From JAXGPP01 sp964436865 (GTDB lineage Bacteria; Planctomycetota; Planctomycetia; Pirellulales; Thermoguttaceae): 33,900 nt of DNA. The DNA lies in assembly GCA_964436865.1 (NCBI GenBank), contig CAYTFK010000037.1, positions 1-33,900 on the forward strand. The letters are read 5' to 3'. The notes beneath the pieces were generated by a model. It saw only the letters and a list, made by a program, of their open reading frames with translations, made no database searches and had not been told where the DNA came from. Below, piece after piece: positions 8,065 to 16,971 of the stretch. A program made the translations under genes and the position numbers. Every line of letters begins with the position of its first letter. Within the stretch, counting starts at the first letter, position 1.

Positions 8065-8763
8065 TCAAGTGCCGCCGGGCTGGTTGGTCGTAGCCCGTGG
8101 AGCCGCCGCCTGCGCTGAATCAGCCAGGGACGCTTCGGGTTGGCCTTGGCGAATGCGCTCCAGAAGCTCGGCAACCTTATCGCTTTCCCCGGCGGCCTTG
8201 AACTCGCCGAGGATCTTCGCCTGTTTCGACTCCTGCATGCCGGAGAGGAGCATCACGACCTCGTCGAGTTCTCCCTTATCGAGCATCGCCATGATCTGCG
8301 CCTTGGCCTGCGCCGGCTTGAGTGTTTCCAGGATCCGCCGCACCGCCTCGCGGCCCTGGACCACGGCGCCGTCTTTGAGCGTGCTCAGGCGGCTTTCAAA
8401 CTCGGCCGACTGCGATGCCAGCTTCTGCTGCTCCTCGATGAGCTGCGACTGTCGGGCGGCCAGCGCGCCGGTCGCCGTGCGGAGGGCGATTTCTCTCAAT
8501 TCCAGATCGCGGACCTTCAGGGCCCGGCGGTCGAGAATTTCGTCGAACGACACTTCTTCCGGAGGAAGGTCGGGCGGGGCTGGTTCCTCGGCCGCGGGCG
8601 CCGTCGGTTCGATGCCTCGCGCCACGGCGGCTGCCTTGTGCAGCCGCTGCGGGTCCAGCTTCCAGGCCGACCACAGATACGCCAGGATGATCAACTCGGA
8701 GAGAAGGGTGGCCGCGCAGAAATACACCGCAAGGGTCACCATGCCGCCCAAGAGTCTTCCCAT
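8065..8763 (-). CDS. YlxF/MotE-like membrane protein with MgtE-N-type domain
   Basis: This 232-residue protein has an N-terminal membrane helix (MVTLAVYFCAATLLSELIIL), a long charged coiled coil, and a C-terminal helical block (KPAQAKAQIMAMLDKGELDE, then VVMLLSGMQESKQAKILGEF). That block resembles the MgtE intracellular N-domain and the FliG middle fold. The pattern and the position between fliJ and fliK match the YlxF/MotE-like proteins of flagellar operons. In some bacteria such proteins act as chaperones or stator-associated factors; the role here is inferred. The start overlaps the fliJ stop (TAATG), with GGGAGG 7 bases upstream, indicating coupled translation. Confidence 0.78.
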   Translation of the reverse strand: MGRLLGGMVTLAVYFCAATLLSELIILAYLWSAWKLDPQRLHKAAAVARGIEPTAPAAEEPAPPDLPPEEVSFDEILDRRALKVRDLELREIALRTATGALAARQSQLIEEQQKLASQSAEFESRLSTLKDGAVVQGREAVRRILETLKPAQAKAQIMAMLDKGELDEVVMLLSGMQESKQAKILGEFKAAGESDKVAELLERIRQGQPEASLADSAQAAAPRATTNQPGGT

Positions 8764-9212
8764 TATCCGACCTCCCGCTGCCACCGCTGGCCCGCCAGGT
8801 CGTCCATCTGCTTGATCTCCTCGCGCTCTTCTTGCTCACGGTGCCGTTCCTGCTGCCGCTGGCGGAGCTGTTCCAGGACGCGCACTTCACGGGTCGCTTC
8901 GACCAGCGCCTGGCGGCGGCGCTCGATCTCCTCGCCGATCGCTTCTCGCTGGCGGCCGAGGTGGCTGAGCTGGGCGCGAAGCACCATCTCGTAGCGTCGG
9001 GCGGCGAGCATGGCGTCGACGTCGAACTGGTCGGCCGCGCACGTGTGACGGCAGAAATCGGCCAGGGTGGCAAGCTCGCTGCCCACTTCTTCCTGTTTGA
9101 CGCGCAGCAGTTCCTCGGCGTGGTAGGCCTGGGCCAGCGCCGACCTTCGCTCGTCGCGAGTCGCCTCGCGGAGCCGCAGCAGTGTCGCCAGACGGAAGTG
9201 GAAACGGGCCAT
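8763..9212 (-). CDS. fliJ: Flagellar export protein FliJ
   Basis: FliJ is the coiled-coil stalk that links the FliI ATPase ring to the export gate. The product has 149 residues, the usual length, and is nearly all charged helix with an Arg/Glu/Gln-rich C-terminus. The start MARFHFRLATLLRLREATRD is typical (F-x-F-x-L-x-x-L-L-x-x-R). It begins 13 bp after fliI and its stop overlaps the start of the next gene. Identification combines pattern and position. Confidence 0.9.
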   Translation of the reverse strand: MARFHFRLATLLRLREATRDERRSALAQAYHAEELLRVKQEEVGSELATLADFCRHTCAADQFDVDAMLAARRYEMVLRAQLSHLGRQREAIGEEIERRRQALVEATREVRVLEQLRQRQQERHREQEEREEIKQMDDLAGQRWQREVG

Positions 9213-9225
9213 TCGTGTTACTTGT

Positions 9226-10581
9226 TCAGTTCGCTTTGTTCAATTCGGCGCCGCGATTCTGCCGGGCGGCCGACAGCCGCTCGATGGCGGCCTGCCGCAA
9301 CTCCATCAGCGCTCCGCGGGCGGTGTCGAAATCGGCCGGTTCCCCCACCGCCTGCCGGAGGTAGGCGTTGACGGGCGTTTCCAGTTGGATTGCCAGATCG
9401 ACGATCGGGTTGCTGCCGCGGCGATACGCGCCGATCGAGATCAAGTCCTCGTGGTCGCGGTACGCCGCCAACATTTCCCGGAGGGTGTACGCCGCCTGCA
9501 TGTGTTCCGGCGAGATGATCTCCGGCATCAGACGGCTGAGGCTCCCGAGGACATCGATGGCCGGGTAGTGTCCCTTGGAGCCGAGCTTCCGCGACAGCCA
9601 GATGTGGCCGTCGAGCAGGCCACGCACCGCGTCGGCCACCGGTTCGTTGGGGTCGTCGCCGTCGACGAGGACCGTGTAGAAAGCGGTGATGCTTCCCCGG
9701 GGGCTCCGCCCTGCCCTTTCCACGAGCTTCGGCAGTTTTGCAAATACGGAAGGAGGATAACCCCGGGTGGTGGGCGGCTCGCCTGCCGCCAGTCCGATCT
9801 CGCGCTGGGCCATGGCAAAGCGGGTCAGAGAATCCATCATCAGCAGGACGTCGAGCCCCTGATCGCGGAAGTACTCGGCGATGGCTGTGGCCGTGAGAGC
9901 GGCCTGAACGCGGAGCAACGCCGGCTCGTTGCTGGTGGCGACGACGACCACGCTGCGGGCGAGGCCTTCGGGCCCCAGGTCGCGCTCGATGAAGTCCTTC
10001 AACTCGCGGCCGCGCTCGCCGACCAGGCCGACGACAATCACGTCGGCGGCCGTATAGCGGGCCATCATTCCCAGCAGCGTACTCTTGCCCACGCCAGATC
10101 CGGCGAAGATGCCCAGCCGCTGCCCGCGGCCGCACGTGAGCAACCCGTCGATCGCGCGGACACCGGTGGCCAGCGGGGTGTCGATCCGCGGCCGATCGCA
10201 GGGATGAGGAGGAGGGCTGTGGAATCCGGCGCGCCCTTCCAGCGCCGGTTGCGGGCGGCCGTCGACCGCGCGTCCTTCAGCGTCGAGGACGCGGCCGAGC
10301 AGTGCCCGGCCCACGCGAAGCCACCGCGATGTACGCACCAAGCGAACGCGGTTGCCATGGCGGACGCCGTCGAGATCGCGGTGCGGGTAGAGCAGCGTGA
10401 GCTGATCGCGAAAACCGATCACTTCGGCCGGCAGGGGATCGCCCGTCTGCCGCTCGATCTCGGCCATCGCCCCGACCGGCGCGGGAAAGCCGGCGACCGA
10501 TACGGTCATGCCTTCGGTCCGCGCAACGCTGCCGGTCAATCCGGTGGGCATGACGGCTGCGAGTTGGCCTGTGAGGTCCAT
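9226..10581 (-). CDS. fliI: Flagellum-specific ATPase FliI
   Basis: FliI is the hexameric ATPase of the flagellar type III export apparatus. The 451-residue product has the expected length. Walker A is GSGVGKST at 161-168, preceded by the typical GQRLGIFA. Walker B is LDVLLMMD at 243-250, followed by SLTRFAMAQREIGLAAGEPP and RGYPPSVFAKLPKLVERAG. The C-terminal region has SIGAYRRGSNPIVDLAI. The start is the ATG at 10581; a TTG codon lies directly before it. No strong ribosome binding site is seen. It follows fliH and precedes fliJ, the normal order of the export ATPase complex genes. Confidence 0.98.
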   Translation of the reverse strand: MDLTGQLAAVMPTGLTGSVARTEGMTVSVAGFPAPVGAMAEIERQTGDPLPAEVIGFRDQLTLLYPHRDLDGVRHGNRVRLVRTSRWLRVGRALLGRVLDAEGRAVDGRPQPALEGRAGFHSPPPHPCDRPRIDTPLATGVRAIDGLLTCGRGQRLGIFAGSGVGKSTLLGMMARYTAADVIVVGLVGERGRELKDFIERDLGPEGLARSVVVVATSNEPALLRVQAALTATAIAEYFRDQGLDVLLMMDSLTRFAMAQREIGLAAGEPPTTRGYPPSVFAKLPKLVERAGRSPRGSITAFYTVLVDGDDPNEPVADAVRGLLDGHIWLSRKLGSKGHYPAIDVLGSLSRLMPEIISPEHMQAAYTLREMLAAYRDHEDLISIGAYRRGSNPIVDLAIQLETPVNAYLRQAVGEPADFDTARGALMELRQAAIERLSAARQNRGAELNKAN

Positions 10582-10633
10582 CAAGCGGGTTCAGTGGCTG
10601 GTTGGAGGTTGGTATGCGGGGCTTGCCGGAGGC

Positions 10634-11299
10634 TTACGTGAGTTCTTCCTCAATCCGGGCCAATTGCGTTTCGATCTGCTGGTCGATGGTGCCGAATTGT
10701 GTCTCGACCCGGCAGCCGCCCGGCGTGACGGCCGGATCGGGTATGAACTCAGCCGCGGCGAGAGAACCGAGTTCTTTGACGAGGGCGTCGACTTGCGGGC
10801 GGAGGGCTTCGTGGTCGGCGGGGTGGAGATGGATGCGGACGGTCGAACTGCCGGCCACCAGTTCCAGAGCCTCGCGGATGAAGGTCAAAGCAATTTCCGG
10901 CTGCGCCGCCAGTTCGCGGCGGATCACCCGTGCGGCGATCGCCGCCGACAGGTGGACGGACGCTTTCTCCCAGTGGGTGAGCCAGGCCTGTCTGGCGTGG
11001 CGGATCTCTTCCACCGACTGGCGCAGCGCGGGCAGCAGCGTTTCCATCTGCTTGCCCACTTGCGCGGCGACCGTTTGTTCGATGGCCTTCTGCCCCGCGC
11101 GCCGTCCCTCGGCCTCAGCCTGGCGGCGGATCTGCTCAGCGTCTTTCTTGGCCTGTGCCACGATCTTCGCGGCAGTCTGTGCCGCTTCGGCGCGGACCTT
11201 CTCCAGGTATTGGTTGGCCCGTGCGGTCATGTCGTCGAAATTGAACGCCACGCCGTGAATGCCGCGGTTCCGGTCGGTGGCTTTGATGATCGGGCACAT
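10634..11299 (-). CDS. fliH: Flagellar assembly protein FliH
   Basis: FliH is the peripheral stator of the FliI ATPase. The first half is a charged Ala/Glu/Gln/Arg helix (IVAQAKKDAEQIRRQAEAEG). The C-terminal half has the conserved export-stator signature PDPAVTPGGCRVETQFGTID. I chose the ATG at 11299 (MCPIIKATD), giving 221 residues; this starts 24 bases after fliG ends, and upstream codons in this frame lie within fliG. No clear ribosome binding site is seen, so the exact start is uncertain. It lies between fliG and fliI as usual. Confidence 0.92.
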   Translation of the reverse strand: MCPIIKATDRNRGIHGVAFNFDDMTARANQYLEKVRAEAAQTAAKIVAQAKKDAEQIRRQAEAEGRRAGQKAIEQTVAAQVGKQMETLLPALRQSVEEIRHARQAWLTHWEKASVHLSAAIAARVIRRELAAQPEIALTFIREALELVAGSSTVRIHLHPADHEALRPQVDALVKELGSLAAAEFIPDPAVTPGGCRVETQFGTIDQQIETQLARIEEELT

Positions 11300-11322
11300 A
11301 AGGTAAACGATGCTGAAGGCAA

Positions 11323-12327
11323 TCAGGCGGCAGCCAAAGCGGCTTTGCCGCGGCGCGGCTGTCCGATTCGACGATCGCGAGCCAGGTCGTTCGCAATGTC
11401 GGCAATATGTTGCCGCGCCTCCTCGACGTCGCGCAGGCGGATCGGCCCCGGCGCAGCGAGTTGGCGGCGAATGATATCTCGTTCGGCCGGCGGCAGCGCC
11501 GCGAGCACGCGTTCCGCCCAACCGGGCGGCGCGCCGAGCAATGCGAGGGCCGTCAACTCGTATCCGGCTGCCTGGAAGACCTCGCCGATCGTGACGCTGT
11601 CGAGCAGGAGCAGCGCGTCGAAGTCGATGCGCGGAGGCGCCAGTTTGTCGGCAAGCTGGTGGTCATACTGGGCGAGGCTCTCGTAGATCGTATCACCGAT
11701 CCCGCCCTGCGAAGCTTGCAGGATGCCGGCCACGGCGGAAAGCCCCGCTACGCGGCGACGCTGCATCTGGATCTGCCTGGAGAGGCGACGCTCGAGGGCC
11801 TGCTCGACTTCGTGGAGGATCTCCGGGTCGGTCTCCTCAAGTTCGACCAGCCGGCGCAGGATTTCCACCTGCGCCGCCGGATTGAAACGCGCCAAAACGC
11901 TGGCTGATTGTTCGGCGGTCAGGTGAGCCAGCACGAGGGCCACCGTCTGCGGCCGTTCCTCGTGCAGCACCTTCGCCAGCTTGTCGGCCTCGGCTTCACG
12001 AAGAGACCGGAAGGGCTGCTCGCCTCCCGCACCGGCCCGCAGGGGTTCGTCGGCGACCACGTCCACCCCGGCCGCGCGCGGTGTTCGCGGCGGACTGAAG
12101 GTCGAAGCCGCGGCCGGAGCTTGAGTTCTTCGCGGCCGGGTGTGGAAAAATTCATCGATGATCCGGCGCTGTTCCTGGGGATCGACGTCTCCCAGGTCGA
12201 CCATGGCCCGGCGGACGCGGGCCGCCTGCTCGTCGGTCATCTGCTCGAGCAGACGATCGGCCGTGGCGCGGTCGAGACTCGAGACCAGGATTGCTGCCTT
12301 ACGGATTCCGTCGCTGGTCCAGTTCAT
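11323..12327 (-). CDS. fliG: Flagellar motor switch protein FliG, divergent
   Basis: FliG is the rotor ring that contacts the MS ring, FliM and the stator. The N-terminal start GIRKAAILVSSLDRATADRL and the C-terminal GPIRLRDVEEARQHIADIAN are clear FliG signatures, and the length (334 residues) is normal. The middle domain has ERPQ at 124-127 where EHPQ is usual. In the C-terminal domain the stretch FDALLLLDSVTIGEV (236-250) has D-S-V where most FliG proteins have the charged D-D-R, part of the torque helix. A Pro-rich linker lies at about 64-95. I prefer the ATG at 12327; an in-frame GTG at 12351 would add eight residues. Neither has a good ribosome binding site. Confidence 0.95.
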   Translation of the reverse strand: MNWTSDGIRKAAILVSSLDRATADRLLEQMTDEQAARVRRAMVDLGDVDPQEQRRIIDEFFHTRPRRTQAPAAASTFSPPRTPRAAGVDVVADEPLRAGAGGEQPFRSLREAEADKLAKVLHEERPQTVALVLAHLTAEQSASVLARFNPAAQVEILRRLVELEETDPEILHEVEQALERRLSRQIQMQRRRVAGLSAVAGILQASQGGIGDTIYESLAQYDHQLADKLAPPRIDFDALLLLDSVTIGEVFQAAGYELTALALLGAPPGWAERVLAALPPAERDIIRRQLAAPGPIRLRDVEEARQHIADIANDLARDRRIGQPRRGKAALAAA

Positions 12328-12375
12328 GGTGGAGCGTTGCCCCGCGTTCACAGCAATGATGTCATTGGTAGCGTG

Positions 12376-14037
12376 TTACGTTGAGCTGCCGATCCAATTG
12401 CGGAGAATGTTGGCCGCCGTATCGGGATCTTCGGCAACAAGCTCAGACAGCTCGTCGCGGAGGGAGTGTTCGTCGCCCTGAAACCGTTTCTTCGCCGCCG
12501 GCTTCTCCGCCGTCTCCCCCGCGACGACAGAGGCTTCGGGTGTTGCCGGCGCAGCCGGCGAGGAAGCTGCTGGGGGGAGTTCGGGCGCGGGGGGAGTCGC
12601 GCGAACCATCGACCGCAGCATCAATAGGCTGAACATCGCCAGTCCGAGCACTCCCAAGAGGCTCCATGATTGACCAAGCCAGGAGAGCGCCTTGTCGCTC
12701 ATGGCGGGGGCGGGAATCGGGTCGGGCCGAATGTCCTGGAATACGCCGACCGTGACCAGGGTGGAAAGGTCGGCCACGCCCTCGGCGGGCGGGAGAAGTC
12801 CGGCGACGATGCTCTTGATCTTGGCGGTTTCCTGGGTTTCGAGAGCTTGCAGCGCCGCCGCATCGGGTTCTGACGGCTGACCGCCCGGCGGGGCGGGGTT
12901 CTGCTCGCGCCACACCTTCTTGATATGGCTGATGGGGACAGAAACGGTGGCGCTGGCCCGCTCGAGCGTCAATCCGGCTTTCTCGGTCTCGGTGCGCGTG
13001 CCGGGGACCGCGTTGACGCTTTCTTGCTGCGTCTGCTCTTCCTGTTCCGTGTTGCCCTTGGCCTGCGTGGCGGCCAGGCTCATCCGCTGGTTCTGCTGGG
13101 ACTGGAAGCCGGGCGGCCCTTGCGGGATGGCCCCCTCGACCGTTCGCGTGGTGGACGTCTCTGTCGACTGGATAGGCACCGTCTTGGGTTCGTACTTGAC
13201 CTGCTCCTCGCGGTGCGTTCGCTCAGGGTTCAGCTTCGCGCTCACGGCAACCTGCAATCCGGTCACGTAGCTCAACGCCGTGCGGATCTTCTGTTCCAGG
13301 TTGCTCTCATAGGTGCGCTGCCGAGCGATGTCCGGGTGTTCGGAAGGATCGCCGGGGAAAGCCGGATCGGTCGAACCGGAGATCGCCAGCCCGCTGCTGT
13401 CGCCCACCACAACTTCTTCCGGTTTCATGGCGAACGAGCCGCCGACCAGTTTGCGGATGGAATTGATCTGGTGGGCGTCGAGCGGTCTCGACCCGGTCGT
13501 CACCACCGTGACGGCAGCCGACTTCACCTGCTCCTTGCGGAAGCCCGGTTTCGTTTCCACGGCCACTTCGACCCAGGCGTCTTCGACTCCCTGGAATTTT
13601 CGGATGAACAGCGACAACTGCTTTTGCTTCGCGGTGCGGACGAGCTGTTCGCGCTGCTGGTGATCCATGAAGATATTTGACGAGGACAGCGCTTTGTCGA
13701 GGGCCTCGCCGAACCGCGGCGGCAGGGCGTCGTTCTCGGCCAGCGCGGCGACATAGGCGGCCTCCTGGCCGCGCGGAATGCGGATTCGGGTGCCGTCGAC
13801 CTGATACCCGGAGAGCCCCGCCTTGGCGAACGCCGCCTCCATCAGGGGAAGTTGGGCGGCGGGAAACATCTCGCCGTTCATCAGATAGGCGTCACTCCCA
13901 TAGCCGTGATACGCGAACAGGTAACCCAGGCTAATCACGACGACTGCCAGCAGCAGCGCGGTGGTGATCCGCGCTCCGACGGTCATCGACTGGAACAAGT
14001 CCTTGATTTGGGCCAGAGCCGTGTTGAGGAAATCCAT
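12376..14037 (-). CDS. fliF: Flagellar MS-ring protein FliF
   Basis: FliF forms the MS ring in the inner membrane, the base on which the flagellum is built. The 553-residue product has an N-terminal membrane helix (ITTALLLAVVVISLGYLFAY), ring-building domains (GVEDAWVEVAVE, then NSIRKLVGGSFAMKPEEVVV), a long Gln/Glu/Thr-rich periplasmic region, a second membrane helix near the C-terminus (SLLGVLGLAMFSLLMLRSMV), and a cytoplasmic tail ending DPDTAANILRNWIG. That tail is the FliG-binding motif. The gene follows fliE after 112 bp and precedes fliG. Confidence 0.96.
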   Translation of the reverse strand: MDFLNTALAQIKDLFQSMTVGARITTALLLAVVVISLGYLFAYHGYGSDAYLMNGEMFPAAQLPLMEAAFAKAGLSGYQVDGTRIRIPRGQEAAYVAALAENDALPPRFGEALDKALSSSNIFMDHQQREQLVRTAKQKQLSLFIRKFQGVEDAWVEVAVETKPGFRKEQVKSAAVTVVTTGSRPLDAHQINSIRKLVGGSFAMKPEEVVVGDSSGLAISGSTDPAFPGDPSEHPDIARQRTYESNLEQKIRTALSYVTGLQVAVSAKLNPERTHREEQVKYEPKTVPIQSTETSTTRTVEGAIPQGPPGFQSQQNQRMSLAATQAKGNTEQEEQTQQESVNAVPGTRTETEKAGLTLERASATVSVPISHIKKVWREQNPAPPGGQPSEPDAAALQALETQETAKIKSIVAGLLPPAEGVADLSTLVTVGVFQDIRPDPIPAPAMSDKALSWLGQSWSLLGVLGLAMFSLLMLRSMVRATPPAPELPPAASSPAAPATPEASVVAGETAEKPAAKKRFQGDEHSLRDELSELVAEDPDTAANILRNWIGSST

Positions 14038-14149
14038 CCGTGGAGTTCCGAGGGGCTACGCGTGGGAGGTCAGTTGCTTGCCGGAAACAGCGGCCGTCGC
14101 GGTCCGCACGACGAATTGCCGCGCGCGGAGCGTGGGGAGTAAAGCCTGT

Positions 14150-14446
14150 TTAGACGCGAATGCTCTGCACCTCCTGGTACGCCTGAACGAGTTTATTGCG
14201 CATCTGCATCATCATGCGGAATGCGATGTCGGCCTTCTGGACCGCGGTGAGCACCTCGGCCGGGCTCACATCCTCGCCCGTGGCCAGCCGCTCCACGGCC
14301 TGGTCGGCCTGCTGCTGCATCGAGTTGACTTCCTCGATCGAACTGAGCAGGGCGTCCTTGAACGAAGATGCCCCTTCGGCCGCCGCGGGGCCGGCCAAGG
14401 GAGCGGTCGGAAGACCGCGGATCGACAGGTTTTGAATCGAGTTCAT
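14150..14446 (-). CDS. fliE: Flagellar hook-basal body complex protein FliE
   Basis: FliE connects the MS ring to the rod and is an early export substrate. The product is 98 residues, the usual size, with the characteristic C-terminal helix: PAEVLTAVQKADIAFRMMMQ and then RNKLVQAYQEVQSIRV. The start codon overlaps the flgC stop (TGATG), which suggests coupled translation in the order flgB-flgC-fliE. Confidence 0.95.
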   Translation of the reverse strand: MNSIQNLSIRGLPTAPLAGPAAAEGASSFKDALLSSIEEVNSMQQQADQAVERLATGEDVSPAEVLTAVQKADIAFRMMMQMRNKLVQAYQEVQSIRV

Positions 14447-14868
14447 CAGGCGAGGATCCTCAGAGTCTGCTGGGACAAATCCTTGGTGATCTCCATGGCG
14501 CCAAGGTTTGCCTCGTATGCCCGGGCCGCTTCCAGCGCGTCGGTGAATTCGCTCATCATGTTGACGTTGGGGTAGGCTACGTAGCCCCGGTAAGGGCCGT
14601 CCTGGATGGCATCGGGATGACCGGGTTGGTACTTGTAGCGAGGTTCGCTCCGGCGGTCAATTTCGACTGACGAAACACGGACTCCCGCCGCTCCGTGGCT
14701 CCCCACGCTATCATCGGTCTCGAAGATCACGAACCGGGGCTGGTAGGGCACTGGCTCGCCGGCCTCGTTGTGCGTGGTCGAGAGGTTGGCGATATTGCTC
14801 GAAATCGCGTTCATCCTCGTCCGTTGGGCCACCAAAGCGCTGGTGCTGATGTCGAGTGCCGAGAACAT
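14446..14868 (-). CDS. flgC: Flagellar basal-body rod protein FlgC
   Basis: FlgC is a proximal rod subunit. The N-terminal segment MFSALDISTSALVAQRTRMN followed by AISSNIANLSTTHNEAGEP is the rod/hook D0 signature. The conserved YPNVNMMSEFTDALEAARAY and the C-terminal ITKDLSQQTLRIL also match FlgC. The length, 140 residues, is normal. GGAGG lies about 13 bases before the ATG, a longer spacing than usual. It lies between flgB and fliE, which it overlaps. Confidence 0.96.
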   Translation of the reverse strand: MFSALDISTSALVAQRTRMNAISSNIANLSTTHNEAGEPVPYQPRFVIFETDDSVGSHGAAGVRVSSVEIDRRSEPRYKYQPGHPDAIQDGPYRGYVAYPNVNMMSEFTDALEAARAYEANLGAMEITKDLSQQTLRILA

Positions 14869-14922
14869 GTTGCGATTCGTGCCTCCGTAATGTTCACGCC
14901 GGGCGTGAAGGTCCAGTCAGTC

Positions 14923-15336
14923 TTACACCCGTTCGCTGATCGCCGTCTGGAGCAGGCGGAACTGGCTGCCCATGATCGACAAGGCGAGATTGTGCTGCAT
15001 CTGGTTCTTCACCATCTCGGTGACCTGATGTTCGACGCCGTCGTTGCTTCCATCGTGATAGAGGATGGGTTGTGACTCGCGGGCAACCTCGGCCAGATTA
15101 TCGGGCGCCAGCGCCGCGATGTCGCCGGGCGACAGTGCTGCCGCCCGTTGCTGCCGGGACTGGATCGCTTTTTTGAGCCGGCCCTGGAAGTCGCCGACCG
15201 CAAGATCGCGTGCCTGATAGCCGGGCGTATCCATATTGGCGATGTTGCCTGCCAGGATAGTGTGCCGCGCCTGGCCGAAGTTCACGACCTGTTCCAGGAT
15301 CGGCAGGGTCGTCTGCTGGAGGAGGGCATCAAACAT
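14923..15336 (-). CDS. flgB: Flagellar basal-body rod protein FlgB
   Basis: FlgB is a proximal rod subunit and is the first structural gene of the flagellar operon here. The family core ARHTILAGNIANMDTPGYQA is plain, and the C-terminal helix (EMVKNQMQHNLALSIMGSQF) is typical of FlgB. The length, 137 residues, is normal. The 228 bp upstream separates it from the sigma-54 regulator gene, which reads in the same direction, and holds a possible sigma-54-type promoter and a perfect inverted repeat. Confidence 0.96.
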   Translation of the reverse strand: MFDALLQQTTLPILEQVVNFGQARHTILAGNIANMDTPGYQARDLAVGDFQGRLKKAIQSRQQRAAALSPGDIAALAPDNLAEVARESQPILYHDGSNDGVEHQVTEMVKNQMQHNLALSIMGSQFRLLQTAISERV

Positions 15337-15423
15337 GGCGGTTCACCGAACTCCTTGGCCAATGCACGGAAGACGTGGAGCGCAAAAGCAAGCCGCGTGC
15401 CGTCCGCGGCGGCGATCGAGGAA

Positions 15424-15440
15424 GTGCCGGCGAAGTACCG
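15424..15440 (-). promoter_or_regulatory. Possible sigma-54 promoter upstream of flgB
   Basis: Read on the minus strand the site is CGGTACTTCGCCGGCAC, which has GG and GC separated by exactly 10 bases as in -24/-12 promoters. It agrees with the consensus at GG-AC and GCA but not at the T-rich part of the -12 box. It would start transcription about 75 bases before flgB. The adjacent regulator gene encodes a sigma-54 activator, which makes the site plausible, but the match is only moderate. Confidence 0.3.
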
Positions 15441-15521
15441 TCATTGCAGGTACTTGGGAATAATGAGACGTTTTCAGACGATCTTCTTTCCTTCTGTTCA
15501 AAGCACGCCCTGGCAGAATCG

Positions 15522-15538
15522 GCCGGTCTATGACCGGC
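15522..15538. other. Perfect 7-bp inverted repeat between regulator gene and flgB
   Basis: GCCGGTC-TAT-GACCGGC forms a perfect stem or a dyad operator 27 bp beyond the regulator stop codon. In the direction of transcription (minus strand) no run of T follows, so it is not a canonical terminator. It could be an attenuating hairpin, or a protein binding site upstream of the flgB promoter. Confidence 0.4.
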
Positions 15539-15564
15539 AAAAACTGCCGCTTGCCGACGCTGCA

Positions 15565-16971
15565 TCAGCCCGCCTTGGAGAACGCCTTTTCGCGGGGCGC
15601 GTAGCCGTACTGCCGGAGTTTGCCGGTAAGCGTTCGTACGCCGATCCCCAGCGCCTTGGCGGTATTGGCGCGGTGGCCGCCGTAGTGTTCCAGCGTGGCT
15701 TCGATCAGTTTGCGTTCCATGGCCTCGAGGCTCAGGCCGACACCGACTTCGGCCGACAGCGGTGCATCATCCTCCAAGCCGGCCACGAGCCATCGCCGCA
15801 ATTCATCGGCCGTCACCCGTTTGCCGTTTCCGAGGACACTTGCCCGGGTGATGATGTTCTCCAGTTCGCGCACATTTCCCGGCCAGCGGTATCGCACCAG
15901 CAAGTCGGCGGCCGCGGGCTCGAGCACGCACGGGTCCCGGCCAAGCCGTCGGGCGCAGCGGTCGAGGAAATGCTCGATGAGGAGCGGAATGTCCTCCCGC
16001 CGTTCGCGCAGCGGGGGGACCACCAGCGGCACTACGGCCAGCCGGTAGTACAGGTCCTCGCGGAACCGGCCGGCGGCAACCTCGGCCGGCAGGTCGCGGT
16101 TGGTCGTTGCCAGCACGCGGACATCCACACGGATGGTCTGGCTGGAGCCCACGCGTTCGAAGTTCCGCTCCTGGAGTACGCGGAGCAGTTTGGCTTGCAG
16201 CGGCAGGTCGATCTCGGTGACCTCGTCGAGGAGTATCGAGCCACCGTCGGCGAGTTCGAAGCGTCCTGTGCGGGGGGCGTCGGCGCCGGTAAAGGCGCCC
16301 CGCTCGTGGCCGAACAGTTCGCTCTCCATGAGATGGGCCGAGAGCACCGGACAATTGAGGCTCACCAGCGGCTTGCCGCAGCGAGCGCTGGACGCGTGGA
16401 CCGTCTGCGCTACCAGTTCTTTGCCCGTGCCGCTCTCTCCCTCGATGAGCACGGTCTCGGCGGTTGGCGCGACCTGCGCGATGCGTTCGCGGAGCGACTG
16501 CATCGCGCGGCTGGAGCCGATCATGACCGGCGCCGCGGCGCCGCCGTCCGGCTCGTCGGCCGGTTCGGGATGGACCAGGCGGCCGTGGCGGACCGCTCGC
16601 CCGACGAGTTCTTCGAGCCGGGCGGCGTCGAACGGTTTCTCGATGTAGTCGAAAGCCCCATGGCGCATCGCCTCGACGGCTGAAGCGACGGTGGCGTGCG
16701 CGGTGACCATGACCACCTGGGCCGGATAACGCCGCTTCTCGATCTGGACGATGAACTCCAGGCCGTTCATGCCCGGCATCATGAGGTCGGTGACGATGCA
16801 ATCGAAGGGGACGCCTTCGATGCGGTTCAATGCCTCCGGCGCGCTGGAACAGCACTCGACACGGTAGCCGGCGTGGCGCAGCACGTCAGCCATCGATTCG
16901 CGCGCCTGGAGGTGATCGTCGACGACAAGCACTCGTCCGGTGATGGCGTCCTGACCCGCCGATTTCATCAT
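15565..16971 (-). CDS. Sigma-54-dependent response regulator (NtrC/FlrC type)
   Basis: This 468-residue regulator has three domains in order. The receiver has acidic residues D18/D19, phospho-acceptor D62 in VTDLMMPGMNG, T90 and K112. The AAA+ domain has Walker A GESGTGKE (178-185), the sigma-54-contacting loop GAFTGA (225-230) and Walker B GSILLDE (244-250). The C-terminal Fis-type helix-turn-helix includes HRANTAKALGIGVRTLTGKL. It should activate sigma-54 promoters when phosphorylated, probably by the kinase encoded just before it. The ATG at 16971 overlaps the kinase stop (ATGA), with GAGGAG 8 bases upstream. Its position directly ahead of flgB makes it the likely master activator of the flagellar operon, comparable to FlrC/FleR; that role is inferred. 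Confidence 0.93.
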   Translation of the reverse strand: MMKSAGQDAITGRVLVVDDHLQARESMADVLRHAGYRVECCSSAPEALNRIEGVPFDCIVTDLMMPGMNGLEFIVQIEKRRYPAQVVMVTAHATVASAVEAMRHGAFDYIEKPFDAARLEELVGRAVRHGRLVHPEPADEPDGGAAAPVMIGSSRAMQSLRERIAQVAPTAETVLIEGESGTGKELVAQTVHASSARCGKPLVSLNCPVLSAHLMESELFGHERGAFTGADAPRTGRFELADGGSILLDEVTEIDLPLQAKLLRVLQERNFERVGSSQTIRVDVRVLATTNRDLPAEVAAGRFREDLYYRLAVVPLVVPPLRERREDIPLLIEHFLDRCARRLGRDPCVLEPAAADLLVRYRWPGNVRELENIITRASVLGNGKRVTADELRRWLVAGLEDDAPLSAEVGVGLSLEAMERKLIEATLEHYGGHRANTAKALGIGVRTLTGKLRQYGYAPREKAFSKAG

